Part shown: positions 21,988-33,419 of the stretch, piece by piece
Numbering within the stretch: the stretch's first letter is position 1
Layout: each line of letters begins with the position of its first letter
NCBI RefSeq assembly: GCF_040869045.1
Contig: NC_090323.1
Span: 260,528,392 to 260,592,391 of the forward strand
DNA from: Eurosta solidaginis
Lineage: Eukaryota; Arthropoda; Insecta; Diptera; Tephritidae
DNA length: 64,000 nt
Direction: 5' to 3'
Notes under the pieces: model-generated
Seen by the model: only the letters and a program-made list of their open reading frames with translations
Database searches by the model: none
Told to the model about the DNA's origin: nothing
Program-made: the position numbers and the translations under genes

Positions 21988-23875
21988 CAAGTAAGCAAGG
22001 CTAAGTTCGGGTGTAACCGAACATTACATACTCAGCTGAGAGATTTGGAGACAAAATAAGGGAAAATCACAATGTAGGAAAATGAACCTAGGGTAAACCT
22101 GGAATGTGTTTGTGTGACATGCGTATCAAATGGAAGGTATTAAAGAGTATTTTAAAAGGGAGTGCGTCATAGTTCTATAGGTGGACGCCATTTCGGGATA
22201 TCGCCATAAAGGTGGACCAGGCGTGACTCTAGAATGTGTTTGTACGATATGGGTATCAAATGAGAGGTGATAATGAGTATTTTAAAAGGGAGTGGGCCTT
22301 AGTTCTATAGCTGGACGCTTTTTCGAGATATCGCCATTAAGGGGGGCCAGGGGTGACTCTACAATGCGCGTGTGATGATATGGCTATCAAATGAAAGGTG
22401 TTACTGATTATTAAAACGTAGTGGGCCTTAGTTCTATAGGTGGACGCCTTTTCGAGGTATCGCAATAAGGGTGGACCAGGGGTGACTCTAGAATGTACTT
22501 TTACGATATGGGCATCAAATTAAAGGTATTAATGAGGGTTTTAAAAGGGAGTGGCCCTTAGTTGTATATGTGAAGGCGTTTTCGAGATATTGACCAAAAT
22601 GTGGACCAGGGTATCATCTGTGGGGTACCGCTTATTTATTTATATATATCATACCACGAACAGTATTCCTGCTAAGCTTCATTTTCTTCTACTTAATATG
22701 GTAGGTGTCACACCCATTTTACAAAGTTTTTTCCAAAGTTATATTTTGCGTCAATAAACTAATCCAGTTACCATGTTTCATCTCTTTTTTCATATTTGGT
22801 ACAGAATTGTGGCATTTTTTTCATTTTTCGTAATTTGCGATATTGAAAAAGTGGGCGTGGTCATAGCCGGATTTCGACCGTTTTTTATACCAAGATAAAG
22901 AATGTTCAGATAAGTATGTGAACTAAGTTTAGTAAAAATATATCAAGTTTTGCTCAAGTAATCGTGTTAACGGCCGGGCGGATGGACAGACGGTCGACTG
23001 TGTATAAAAACCGGGCGTGGCTTCAACCGATTTCGCCCATTTTCACAGAAAAGAGTTACCGTCATAGAATCTATGTACCTACCAAGTTTCACAAGGATTG
23101 GTATATTTTTGTTCGACTTATGGCCTTAAAAGTATTCTAGACGAATTAAATGAAAAAGGGCGGAGCCACGCCCATTTTGAAATTTTCTTTTATTTTTGTA
23201 TTTTGTTGCACCATATCATTAGTGGAGTTGAATGTTGACATAATTAACTTATATACTGTAAAGATATTAAATTTTATGTTAAAATTTGACTTCAAAAAAA
23301 TTTTTTTTTTAAAAGTGGGTGTGGTCCTTCTCCGATTTTGCTGATTTTTATTTAGCACACATATAGTAATAGGGGGAACGTGCCCGCCAAATTTCATCAT
23401 TATATCTTCATCGACTGCGAAATTACAGCTTGCAAAACTTTTAAATTACCTTCTTTTAAAAGTGAGCGGTGCCACGCCCATTGTTCAAAATTTTACTAAT
23501 TTTCTATTTTGCGTCATAAGGTCAACGCACCTACCAAGTTTCATCGCTATATCCGTTTTTGGTAATAAACTATCGCACTTTATCGGTTTTTCGGAATTTC
23601 CATATCGAAAAAGTGGGCGTGGTTGTAGCCCGATCTGCGATAAGCGCCCAGGAACCTACATACCAAATTTCATCAAGATACCTCAAAATTTACGCAAGTT
23701 ATCGTGTTTACGGACAGACGGACGGACGGATGGACATGGCTAAATGAATTTCTTTTTTCGCCCAGATTATTTTGATATATAGAAGTCTATATCTATCTCG
23801 ATTAGTTTATGCCGTTACGGATTACCGTTATGCGAAAAAAGTTAATATACTCTGTGAGCTCTGCTCAGCTGAGTA
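21988..23875 (+). repeat. Family R, copy 1
   Basis: Head CAAGTAAGCAAGGCTAAGTT with the small hairpin TTCGGGTGTAACCGAA, then ~129 bp monomers (about 22130-22610), a body of GGGCGTGG units, a polypyrimidine-rich end module with GGACGGACGG, and the tail AGCTCTGCTCAGCTGAGTA. Near-complete. It truncates the LINE on its left. No coding capacity. Confidence 0.88.
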
Positions 23876-24117
23876 AAAAAATTAATAAAAAGCATATAAA
23901 AATCTTATTGTGAAAATTTCCGCTTACCGTTTCTTTTAATTACACTGGATCACAAATTCCAACGTTTTTTCTGCACCAGAGACGCCGTTATGAAATTCCT
24001 ATGTAAAATCACCCCCTGATTCTGACAATCAAGGTTATTTTTAATTCTATGGTAACGTTTTTGAGATATTTACGAATTACCACCTTCAAAAAAAAAAAAA
24101 AAAAACAAAAAAAAAAG
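23876..24117. other. Spacer between two R copies
   Basis: AT-rich, with an imperfect A-run at 24088-24117. It may include the last codons of the interrupted LINE (KLIKSI then stop near 23880). No other feature seen. Confidence 0.4.
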
Positions 24118-26380
24118 AAGTAAGGAAGGTTCAGTTCCGGTGTAACCGAACATTACATACTCAGTTGAGAGCTGAGGAGAAAAAATAAGGGAAAATCACA
24201 ATGTAGTAAAAAGAACCTAGGGTAACCCTGGAATGTGTTTGTATGACATGTGTATCAAACGGAAGGTATTAAAGAGTATTTTATGAGGGAGTGATCTTTA
24301 GTTCCATAGGTAGACGCCGTTTCGAGGTATCGCCATAAAGGTGGACCAGGGGTGACTCTAGAATGTGTGTGTACGATATGGGTATCAAATTAAAGATATT
24401 AATGAGGGTTTTAAAAGGGCGTGGTGGTAACTGTATAGGTGGTTGCCTTTTCGAGATATCGGGATAAAGGTGGACAAGGGGTGAATCTAGAATGCGTTTG
24501 TACGATATGGGTGTCAAATTAAAGGTATTAATGAGGGTTTTAAAAGGGAGTGGTGGTAGTTGTATAGGTGGTCGCCTTTTCGAGATATCGGCATAAAGGT
24601 GGACCAGGGGTGACTCCAGAATGCGTTTGTACGATATGGGTATCAAACTAAGGGTATTAATGAGGGTTTTAAAAGGGAGTGGTGGTAGTTGTATAGGTGG
24701 TCGCCTTTTCGAGATATCGGCATAAAGGTGGACCAGGGGTGACTCTAGATTGCGTTTGTACGATATGGGTATCAAACTAAAGGTATTAATGAGGGTTTTA
24801 AAAGGGAGTGGTGGTAGTTGTATAGGTGGTCGCCTTTTCGAAATATCGCCATAAAGGTGGACCAGAGGTGACTCTAGAATTCGTTTGTACAATATGGGTA
24901 TCAAACGAAAGGTGTTAATGAGTATTTTAAAAGGGCGTGGGGCTTAGTTCTATAGGTGGACGCCTTTTCGAGAAATCGCTATAAAGATGGACCAGGGGTG
25001 ACTCTAGAATGTGTTTGTACGATATGGGTATCAAATGAATATCTTATGAGGGTTTTAAAAGGGAATGAATTTTACTTTTATATGTGAATGCGTTTTCGAG
25101 ATATCGGGCCCAGAACATCATCTGTCGGGTACAGCTAATTTATTTATATATGTAATACTACGAACAGTATTCCTGCCATTATTCCAACGCCTTTGGATTT
25201 CGCCCTCCAAAACTTTTTCATTTTCTTCTACTTAATATGGTAGGTGTCACACCCATTTTACAAAGTTTTTTCTTTTATCGTATTTGGTATAAAATTACAG
25301 CATTTTTTAATTTTTTCGAAATTTTCGATATCGAAAAAGGGAGCGTGGTCATAGTCGAATATCGCCCATTTTTAGTACTAAGATGAAGTGAGTTCAGATA
25401 AGCACGAGAACTAAGTTTAGTAAAGATATATCGATTTTTGGTCATGTTATCGTGTTAATGGCCGAGCGGAAGGAGAGAAGGCCGACTGTGTATAAAAACA
25501 GGGCATCGCTTCAACCGATCTCGCCCAATTTGACAGAAAACAGTTATTGTCCTAGAATCTAAGCCCCTACCAAATTTCACAAGGATTGGTAAATTTTTGT
25601 TCGACTTATGGCATGAAAAGTATTCTAGACAAATTAAATGAAAAAGGGCGGAGCCACGCCCATTTTGAAATTTTCTTTTATTTTTGTATTTTGTTGCACC
25701 ATATCATTACTGGAGTTGAATGTTGACATAATTTACTTATATACTGTAAAGATATTAAATTTTTTGTTATAATTTGACTTAAAAAAATTTTTTTTTAAAG
25801 TGGGGGTGTTCGTCATACGATTTTGCAAATTTTTATTTAGCGCACATATAGAAATAGGAATAACGCTCTTGCCAAATTTCATCATGATATCTTCAACGAC
25901 TGCCAAATTACGGCTTGCAAAACTTTCAAATTACCTTCTTTCTAAAGTGGGCGGTGCCACGCCCATTGTCCAAAATTTTAATAATTTTCTATTCTACGTC
26001 ATAAGATCAACTCACCTACCAGGTTTCATCGCTTTATCCATCTTTGGTAATGAATTATCGCACTTTTTGGGTTTTTCGAAATTTTCGATATCGAAAAAGT
26101 GGGCGTGGTAATAGTCCGACTTCGTTCATTTTAAATAGCGATCTGAAATGAGTGCCCAGGAATTTACATACCAAATTTCATCAAGGCACCTCAAAATTTA
26201 CTCAAGTTATCGTGTTTACGGACGGACGGACAAACGGACGGACGGACGGACATGGCTAAATAAATTTCTTTTTTCGGCAAAATCATTTTGATATATAGAA
26301 GTCTATATGTATCTCGATTGGTTTATGCCGTTACGGATTATCGTTATGCGAACAAAGTGAGCTCTGTTCATCTGAGTATA
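24118..26380 (+). repeat. Family R, copy 2 (longest array)
   Basis: Same order as copy 1, with an expanded array of ~129 bp monomers from about 24230 to 25100. Because 129 is divisible by three, a 207-codon open frame of 43-residue repeats appears on the minus strand at 24904-24281; it is not a gene. The tail is TCTGTTCATCTGAGTATA. Confidence 0.88.
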
Positions 26381-26791
26381 AAAATAATAACGCCAAAATG
26401 TGAATAAATTCGCAAGAGCAAAAATTTATAGATTATGGGTATGGCTGAAAACCAAAAAATAATTAACTGGCTATGGTATGGCTATGACAAAGGCGATATG
26501 CTACGATATCAATAATAAGGTTGGTTGGATCAATTGTTTTAGTTTGCCTCATTTATTTCGTTATTTTCATTTTGTCTCATGTTCTATTTGTAAACGAGGG
26601 AACTTTAAAGTTATGTTTAAAGTTTGATCTCACAACCTAAGGAATTTGCATGCGTCACATTTTAATTAAATACAACCAACGTTTTTTTTAAATCGCAATT
26701 ACATTTTTTATTTTTTATTTGTAAATAACAAAAAGAGAAATATTGCCATTTGGACTGCTTATTGAAATATCACCGCATAAATACCTTGCAA
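26381..26791. other. AT-rich flank 3' of the protease homologue
   Basis: No gene. Two AATAAA signals on the minus strand (26707-26712, 26714-26719) lie about 75-85 bp after the stop codon of the protease homologue and are probably its polyadenylation signals. Confidence 0.55.
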
Positions 26792-27559
26792 TTAAGATCT
26801 TATCGCACTTTCTATAAAGTTTCGAACATAAGTATTCCTCATACTTGTGTATACAATCGGATAATGTTGGTGCCCACCTGCTACCATCGCACAAAGTTTG
26901 TTATCCTTAACGGCCGGTGCACCATGATCTCCCCAACACGTATTCTTTTGATAATGCATATCCATTAAACAAATTGCTGTTAGTGGGAGAGTTCTCTTTT
27001 CCGCAGCATAATGAGCCGCATATTGCTCCTTACATTCGTTGGTTGGGATTACTTCAAATTCTGCAGATTGGAGATTTTGCGAAACTTCCAAATCCATTCC
27101 AGTTTTCGAACCCCATGAACTGATCTGTAATTTTACGCCCGGGTTTAATGGAATTTCGCAAAGTTTTATTGTATGTACGTTTCTTCGATCGTTGATAGGC
27201 TTATTTAAAAAAATCACAGCTAAATCCATTTCTACCGGTGTCGTAATAATATCTCTTGGACGAATTATACGTTCCGCATCGCGAGTTGTTCTTGCCCTAC
27301 GTAAATCGGTTGCACCAGCTTTAACCCTGATGATAGACTCGTCGGAATTTCCCAAGCAAAAGTCAGATGTAAGCACTTTTTGCCTAGTGATGAAAGCACC
27401 CATGCAACGATATTGCCCGCCAATAAATATTCCCACCGCATGTGGGTTATTATTTATATCCGAATCACTACCACCCACAACGCGATATTCAGAATTCGTA
27501 TTAGTAAAAATACAGCTAAGGAAGACAAAAAGTATCACGAAAGAACTGCCTAAATTCAT
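26792..27559 (-). CDS. Secreted serine protease homologue, catalytically inactive
   Basis: 255-residue single-exon protein of the chymotrypsin fold. Residues 1-23 are a signal peptide (hydrophobic FVILFVFLSCIF). RVVGG at 26-30 is the activation-site motif, with almost no propeptide. The TAAHC motif reads TSDFC (64-68), so the catalytic His is Phe67. The Asp is kept in MDLAV (Asp112). The GDSGGP motif reads GDHGAP (211-216), so the Ser is His213. Cysteine pairs C52-C68, C177-C198 and C209-C224 fit the fold. It therefore cannot cleave peptides; homologues act as binding or regulatory proteins in immunity, digestion or seminal fluid, and which applies is unknown. No disruption seen; it stands alone among repeats. 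A TATA box and polyadenylation signals are in place. Confidence 0.9.
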   Translation of the reverse strand: MNLGSSFVILFVFLSCIFTNTNSEYRVVGGSDSDINNNPHAVGIFIGGQYRCMGAFITRQKVLTSDFCLGNSDESIIRVKAGATDLRRARTTRDAERIIRPRDIITTPVEMDLAVIFLNKPINDRRNVHTIKLCEIPLNPGVKLQISSWGSKTGMDLEVSQNLQSAEFEVIPTNECKEQYAAHYAAEKRTLPLTAICLMDMHYQKNTCWGDHGAPAVKDNKLCAMVAGGHQHYPIVYTSMRNTYVRNFIESAIRS

Positions 27560-27623
27560 TTTATTTAAAGATTTTGCGTTGATTTTTAAGTTTGAAGTGA
27601 AGGAAATTGAAATTTGTGGGTGC

Positions 27624-27631
27624 TATTTATA
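27624..27631 (-). promoter_or_regulatory. TATA box of the protease homologue
   Basis: TATAAATA on the minus strand, about 65 bp upstream of the ATG, which leaves a short leader of roughly 35 nt. Confidence 0.7.
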
Positions 27632-27847
27632 CAAAATTTTTTGTGTAAATAAAAACGAGTTTTGAATTGGAAAAAAGACAGCGTACTAAATTTTTGTGAT
27701 TGTAGCAGCATAAGTGTGGCAAGAAAACATTTTTATTTAGGTAAATTCGATTATTGAATACGAAAAAAAAACATTAACACAATGTTTGCGAGTGTACCCA
27801 GTCTTTAGTATATAGTATAATATAGAAGTATGACATATATAGTAATT
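27632..27847. other. Upstream flank of the protease homologue
   Basis: AT-rich, no repeat or ORF recognised; may hold upstream control sequence. Confidence 0.4.
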
Positions 27848-28135
27848 GGCGGCCGCCGTGTTGTGGTGGTGGGGTGATCCGCCTATCACACCGAGGGTCC
27901 TGGGTTAAACTCCCGTGCAAAGAAACATCAAAAATTTAGAAAAAAAGTTTTTCTAAGTGGGGTTACCCCTCGGAAGTTAAACACTCTGGATGTATTTCTA
28001 CCATAAAAAGCTGCTCAGAATCGGCATAAAACAAGTATGCCCAGTCCCGCCAATTTTTAGGAAAAATTAAAAGGAGCACTACGCAAATTGAAAGAGAAGC
28101 TCGGCCTTAAATCTCTTCGGAGGTTATCGTGCCTT
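27848..28135 (+). mobile_element. tRNA-derived SINE, diverged copy
   Basis: Alignable with the copy at 681-1033: GGTCCTGGGTTAAACTCCCG in the B-box region, GGGGTTACCCCTCGG and GAGAAGCTCGGCC followed by CTTCGGAGGTTATCG. It has substitutions and small deletions, so it is older than the copies at 681 and 51672. Confidence 0.8.
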
Positions 28136-28380
28136 GTATTTATTTATTTAATTGTTTATTTATATACAATTATGGGAAAAATAATAGAGACAAAACGAGC
28201 TTATTGATATTTTTGCATTATATATGGTAAAAACTTTGTTGTTGAAGCTTCTTATAAAGCCCTATAAAATTGCACTTGTATGGGGTATGGAGCACTAAGA
28301 AAATATTTAAGGGAAAATATCGGCACTTCACTTTTAGAAATAAAAACGCGCCAAAACCCTTGTTTTAATTGTAAATAAGT
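28136..28380. other. AT-rich spacer
   Basis: Nothing recognised, apart from the T/A-rich SINE tail at its start. Confidence 0.4.
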
Positions 28381-28849
28381 ATAAGCCGACCGTAAACCTT
28401 TGACTTCCTGCTACTTTAGTAAAATGTGTCTTGAAGATTTTTACGCTTGCATAAGGGGGTATAAACTGCAAAGAAAAACCTGGTGCCGCAAATCTTCCAG
28501 CTTGATCTACAATTGCTTCTTTGATGAAAATTACAAACTCTATTTGAATAGCTCGTTGAGCACCAGCGAATGTCTTTCCATATCATATCTTACTTTGTGG
28601 GGAAATACGCGTCGTCATACGAAGCGAGATAAGGCTTCTCTGAAGACCTCAGTTGTCTAACTTGTGCAAGGTTCGAGATGGACCGTTTTAGTAGAGAAGC
28701 ATACAAATACGCATAATGTATACTTTTGAGTAGGAAGCTCGTCGCAAGGGGACGTCTTCACCATAAATGGGTCAGCAAAGTCAACGCCGGTTACGCTTAA
28801 TGACACCGAAGCGTAGCGAACGCATTCATTGCAGTTGAATATGCTTTTT
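28381..28849 (-). pseudogene. Pao/BEL integrase remnant
   Basis: The minus strand reads TGVDFADPFMVKTSP, YTLCVFVCFSTKTVHLEP and REALSRFV with stops. This is the beginning of the integrase core of Pao/BEL LTR elements (usually GVDFAGPF and CVFVCFATKAVHLE). The rest toward 28400 is degraded. Separated from its RNase H part by family R copy 3. Confidence 0.8.
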
Positions 28850-30404
28850 TATACTCAGCTGAGCAGAGCTCACAGAGTGTATTAGCTTTGTTCGCATAAG
28901 GGTAATCCGTAACGGCATAAACTAATCGAGATAGATATATACTTCTATATATCTAAATGATCTGACTTGGTAGGTGGGTTGACCTTATGACACAGAATAG
29001 AAAATTATTAAAATTTTGGATAATGGGCGTGGCGCCGCCCACTTTTAAAGGAAGGTAATTTCAAAGTTTTGCAAGCTGTCATATGGCAGTCGTTGAAGAT
29101 ATCATGATGAAATTTGGCAGAAACGTTACTCCTATTACTATATGTGTGCTAAGGAAAAATTAGCAAAATCGCAATACGAACTCGCCCGTCAAATTTTAAC
29201 AAAAAATTGAATATATTTACGGTATATAAGTAAATTATGTCAACATTCAACTCCAGTAATGATATGGTGCAACAAAATACAAAACTAAAAGATAATTTCA
29301 AAACTGGCGTGGCTTCGCCCTTTTTCATTTAATTCGTCTAGAATACTTTTAATGCCATAAATCGAACAAAAATTTACCAATCCTTTGGAAATTTGGTAGG
29401 GGCATAGATTTTATGACGTTTACTGTTTTTTGTGAAAATGGGTGAAATCGGTTGAAGCCACGCCCAGTTTTTTACACAGTCGTCCGTCTGTCTTTCCGCT
29501 CGGCCGTTAACACGATAACTTGAGCAAAAATCGATATATTTTTACTAAACTTAGTTCACGTACTTATTTTAACACACTTTATCTTGGTATAAAAATGGCC
29601 GAAATCCGACTATGTCCACGCCCACTTTTTCGATATCGAAAATTACGAAAAATGAAAAAAGTGCCATAATTCTATAACAAATATGAAAAAAGAGATGAAA
29701 CATTGTAATTGGATTGGTTTATTGACGCAAAATATAACTTTGTTAAAAACTTTGTAAAATGGGTGTGACACCTACCATATTAAGTAGAATAAAATGAAAA
29801 AGTTCTGCAGGGCGAAAGCAAAAGCCCTTGAAATCTTGGCAGGAATACTGTTCGTGGTATTACATATATAAATAAATTAGCGGTACCCGACAGATGATGT
29901 TCTGGGTCACCCTGGTCCACATTTTGGTCGATATCTCGAAAAATCCTTCACATATACAACTAAGCGTCACTCCCTTTTAAAACCCTCATTAATACCTTTA
30001 ATTTGATACCCATATCGTACAAACACATTCTAGAGTCAGCCCTGGTCCACCTTTATGGCGACATCTCGAAAAGGCGTCGACCTATAGAACTAAGGCCCAC
30101 TACCTTTTAAAATACTCATTAACGCCTTTCATTTGATTCCCATATCGTACAAGCACATTCTTGAGTCACCCCTGTTTCACCTTTATGGCGATATCCCGAA
30201 ATGTCGTCCACCTATAGAACTATAGCCCGCTCCCTTTTAAAATACTCTTTAATACCTTCCATTTGATACACATGTCATACAAACACATTCCAGGGTTACC
30301 CTAGGTTCTTTTTACTACATTGTGATTTTCCCTTATTTTGTCTCCAAAGCTCTCAGCTGAGTATGTAATGTTCGGTTACACCCGAACTTAGCCTTCCTTA
30401 CTTG
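28850..30404 (-). repeat. Family R, copy 3
   Basis: Inverted relative to copies 1 and 2. The tail TATACTCAGCTGAGCAGAGC is at 28850; the head complement CTTAGCCTTCCTTACTTG ends at 30404. Array monomers lie near 29890-30300. Inserted in the Pao/BEL remnant; part of the body is deleted. Confidence 0.87.
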
Positions 30405-31290
30405 TTTTACATTCTGCTTGAGTCTGGAGATGTAGTATTCCTTCTGTATCATTAGTTGCTTTTCGGGTGAGCAGGGAGCTTTTCTTGCTGATAGGGTTTG
30501 ATTCTTCTAACTGAGTGATTTCTGCTCGGAAATGATGGCATTGCAATATCATCATGAGTTTCATTTTAGCGTCTTACCCGTGAGTGAGGGCTATCGAGTT
30601 GGGAAAGAGGTGGTTTTGGATGTGATGAATGAAACGGCCTTAATGTGTTTTTCTCTGGGGAGATGAATTGGAAGGGGTGTATCTTAGAGAGCTACTGGGA
30701 TCCATTTAAACCATAATGAGCAGTCAACTAAATCTTGGTGTTTGCATCCTCGAGTTCCTAAATCGGCGGGGTTGTCATCGCTAGGTACGTGCCGCCAAAG
30801 TGTGTTGCTGACGCTCTGGGCTTTTCTAGCCAGGCCAACACAATGGAGGAATCTGACCACAGTGTCAGTTAGTGTGGTGGCAACTTCAATTGAAATTGAG
30901 TTTGAGTTATTTATTTCGATAATAACACGGCTCCGCAGAGATCTAGTCGTGGCAAGTTAACTGTTTGCAGGGGTGCGATTTTGGTTTTTGCCATAAAGAG
31001 GTGGGTTGAGGCAGAGTTCCTTTTGTCTTTATAGCAGGTGATAAAGTTGTTTGGCTTGAGTTAATCGGGGATGATAACCATATACCGCCCTAAACATATC
31101 TCTAAATGCTGGCCAGTCTTCATAACTACCGTGGAATATATCGATGTCGCGGTTGAGGTGATTTAGTATGGGGTGTCAATAGTTGCATGGTGTCGATAAT
31201 TTGCGACATGCAATTTCCATTACTTTCAGAGAATTTTTAATATTTCTGCTCTATAAAAGGTGTATACATCTCATGGAATAGGGAAAGCGA
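30405..31290 (-). pseudogene. Pao/BEL reverse transcriptase-RNase H remnant
   Basis: The minus strand reads FMAKTKIAPLQTVNLPRLDL followed by CGAVL, then LWSDSSIVLAWLEKPRAS, and in a shifted frame LWRHVPSDDNPADLGTRGC and QDLVDCSLWFKWIPVAL. These are signature blocks of the Pao/BEL RNase H region. Several stops and at least one frameshift. Order and orientation fit the integrase at 28381-28849. Confidence 0.87.
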
Positions 31291-31304
31291 TACGTTTTAT
31301 AGGA

Positions 31305-31365
31305 ACCTACGAGAGAAGCTCAGCCTTAGACCTCTTCGGAGGTTATCACGCCTTACATTTATCTT
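31305..31365 (+). repeat. SINE tail fragment
   Basis: GAGAAGCTCAGCC, then CTCTTCGGAGGTTATCACGC and CTTACATTTAT match the 3' end of the tRNA-derived SINE. The head is absent. Confidence 0.75.
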
Positions 31366-31579
31366 TGGTATTTTTACTAGAGCTGATGGGTTTTTACCTT
31401 AAGGAGTAATTCTGTTTGGTCACCTATTAGGTTTGCTTACCCAAAATGAAAGTGTGAAGACTTGAGACGTGTCCACCAGTGGGGAGAGATTCATTTTTAT
31501 TTTAAAAATCCCATTTTTTCATACCTTTATATTAAGTCGCTTTCATGTTTACCCCCTCATTTCCATACGAATTGTTGAT
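31366..31579. other. Spacer before the satellite
   Basis: AT-rich, nothing recognised. Confidence 0.4.
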
Positions 31580-32720
31580 CCACGGAAAAGTCTTTTTCGG
31601 CAACTTCGCGTTGAGCTAGACACTTGATACTTAGATCATAGTTCAGATCTGGGAGACATTACAATGCAAGTGAAAAAAAAAATCCGCTAGGTGGCGCACG
31701 GATCGAGATATACAGTGTAAGATCATAAATGCAACCATGTCAACTAATTTATAGAATAAGGAAAAATACATCACTGTAAAGGAAGAAAAGAGAAGATGGT
31801 GGACTTCTGGTTCATTATTGGATTGATGGCTGAAGAATAAAGTATTAAGATAATTAATCCGGACGTTTCTGCTGTTTTATTAACCATCGAAGATAAAAAT
31901 TAAACCAGAAAATTAATTTTAAATGGAAATTTTGAGATCGACTTTTAGCTAACTTCTCGGTGATCGAGAGACTTGAAACTTGGCACATGGTTTGCGAGTC
32001 GATGGCACTACAATTCGTGGAAAACAAAACGCCGCCAGGTGGCAGACGTATCGATATAAACGAAAATCCCTGAAAGACCGCAGGGAATCTTGCGATCGAT
32101 TTTTGAGTAACCTCCCCGTGAGCTAGAGACCTGGAACTTGGGCCTGAGTCAGACAATGCAATATTTGATCAAAAAAAATTCTCTACATGGTGCATGGATC
32201 GAGATATTAAAAAAAATAATTTTGATTTGGGAATCTTTCAATCCATTTTTAACTAACTTCCCGGTGATCTAGATACTTGAAACTTGGCCCACAGTTCGAG
32301 GCTTGGCGGCAATACAATTTACAGAAAACAAAATTCCGCTAGGTGGCGCGCTAAGGGAGAAACTACAAATCCTTGAAAAACGAGGGGAATCTTGCAATCG
32401 ATTTTTTAGTAACTTCCCGGTGAGCTGGAGATTGAGCCGTGAGTCAGAACACGGTGACAGTGCAATATTATATCAAAAAAAATTCGCTAGGTGGCGCATG
32501 GATCGAGATATTAAGAAAATTATTGTTGATTTGGGATTTTTTCAATTCATTTTTAATTAACTTCCCGGTTACCTAGAGACTTGAAACTTGGCACTTATTT
32601 AGAGGTCTAGTGACAATACAACTTATAGAAAACAAATTTCCGCTAGGTGGCGCGCTAGTCAAGATAACTGCAAATCCTTGAAAAACGAAGGGAATCTTGA
32701 AATCGATTTTTGAGTCAGAA
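31580..32720. repeat. ~150 bp satellite-like tandem array
   Basis: AACTTCCCGGTGANCTAGAG followed by ACTTGAAACTTGGC recurs near 31605, 31951, 32109, 32257, 32411 and 32558, spacing 147-158 bp apart from the degraded first gap. Units alternate between two types: one ends with CCGCTAGGTGGCGCGCTA, the other with TTCGCTAGGTGGCGCATGG then ATCGAGATATTA. The higher-order period is thus about 300 bp. Non-coding. Confidence 0.85.
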
Positions 32721-32775
32721 CCCAAAATTCCAAATGCCTTTTTTTAGGCAGCACTAAAAAAAGTGAAAGTAAATA

Positions 32776-33168
32776 GATGATAAAAAAATTTTAAGGACTA
32801 CCTTTATATAAATGGACCAAAAAATAAAAGGCAATTTTTACTTTAATACAGACATAGTCTTGTTGAATTTTGACTAAAAAACTTTAACAATAGCTCTTGT
32901 AAAAGAATTTTGGGATTTAAAATTATAAAGGAAGAGCGCGTGCTTAAATTTTAAATAATCAATTAGTTAATCCCAAGTATATGGTTTGCCTTTAATTGGA
33001 AGATTGCGCTCCACTTGTATAGTTTTAAATCCCAAAATTCTTTTACAAGAGCTATTGTTAAAGTTTTTTAGTCAAAATTCAACAAGACTATGTCTTTATA
33101 AAGGAAAAATTGCGTTCTATTTTTTGGTCCATTTATATAAAGGGGGTCCTTAAAATTTTTTTATCATC
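32776..33168. repeat. Long inverted repeat (hairpin)
   Basis: Arms of about 160 bp, 32776-32939 and 33007-33168, share GATGATAAAAAAATTTTAAG, CATAGTCTTGTTGAATTTTG, AACAATAGCTCTTGTAAAAG and GAATTTTGGGATTTAAAA, with few mismatches and small indels. Loop about 65 bp. Could be a foldback MITE or a hairpin-RNA source. Confidence 0.85.
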
Positions 33169-33419
33169 ATTTTATTTGGTTTTAAGTAAAGCGCCAAATA
33201 CACGACACGAACATTTCCGCGAACATTCCCGTTATGTCATGTTTCTGCGACCTTTTCTGTCGTGTATGGTGGTGTTTGCCAGTTCGCGCAAATGTTCGCC
33301 AAAAATCAAAATATTTTAATTTTTGGCGAACATTTGCGCGAACTGTTCGTGCGTGTATGGCGAAATAGCTCATAATCGTAGTAATTTCTGAATGGAACAG
33401 ACGTGCGCGGAAAAGTAAA

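Noticed and set aside
24281..24904. 207-codon repetitive open frame on the minus strand
   Set aside because: Open only because the R monomer is 129 bp (43 codons); frames do not persist in other R copies with 130 bp units.
27039..27665. 208-codon open frame on the plus strand
   Set aside because: Antisense of the serine protease homologue; no domain.
31580..32720. CRISPR-like array
   Set aside because: Repeats are ~150 bp whole-unit tandem copies without short constant repeats and unique spacers, and the genome is eukaryotic.
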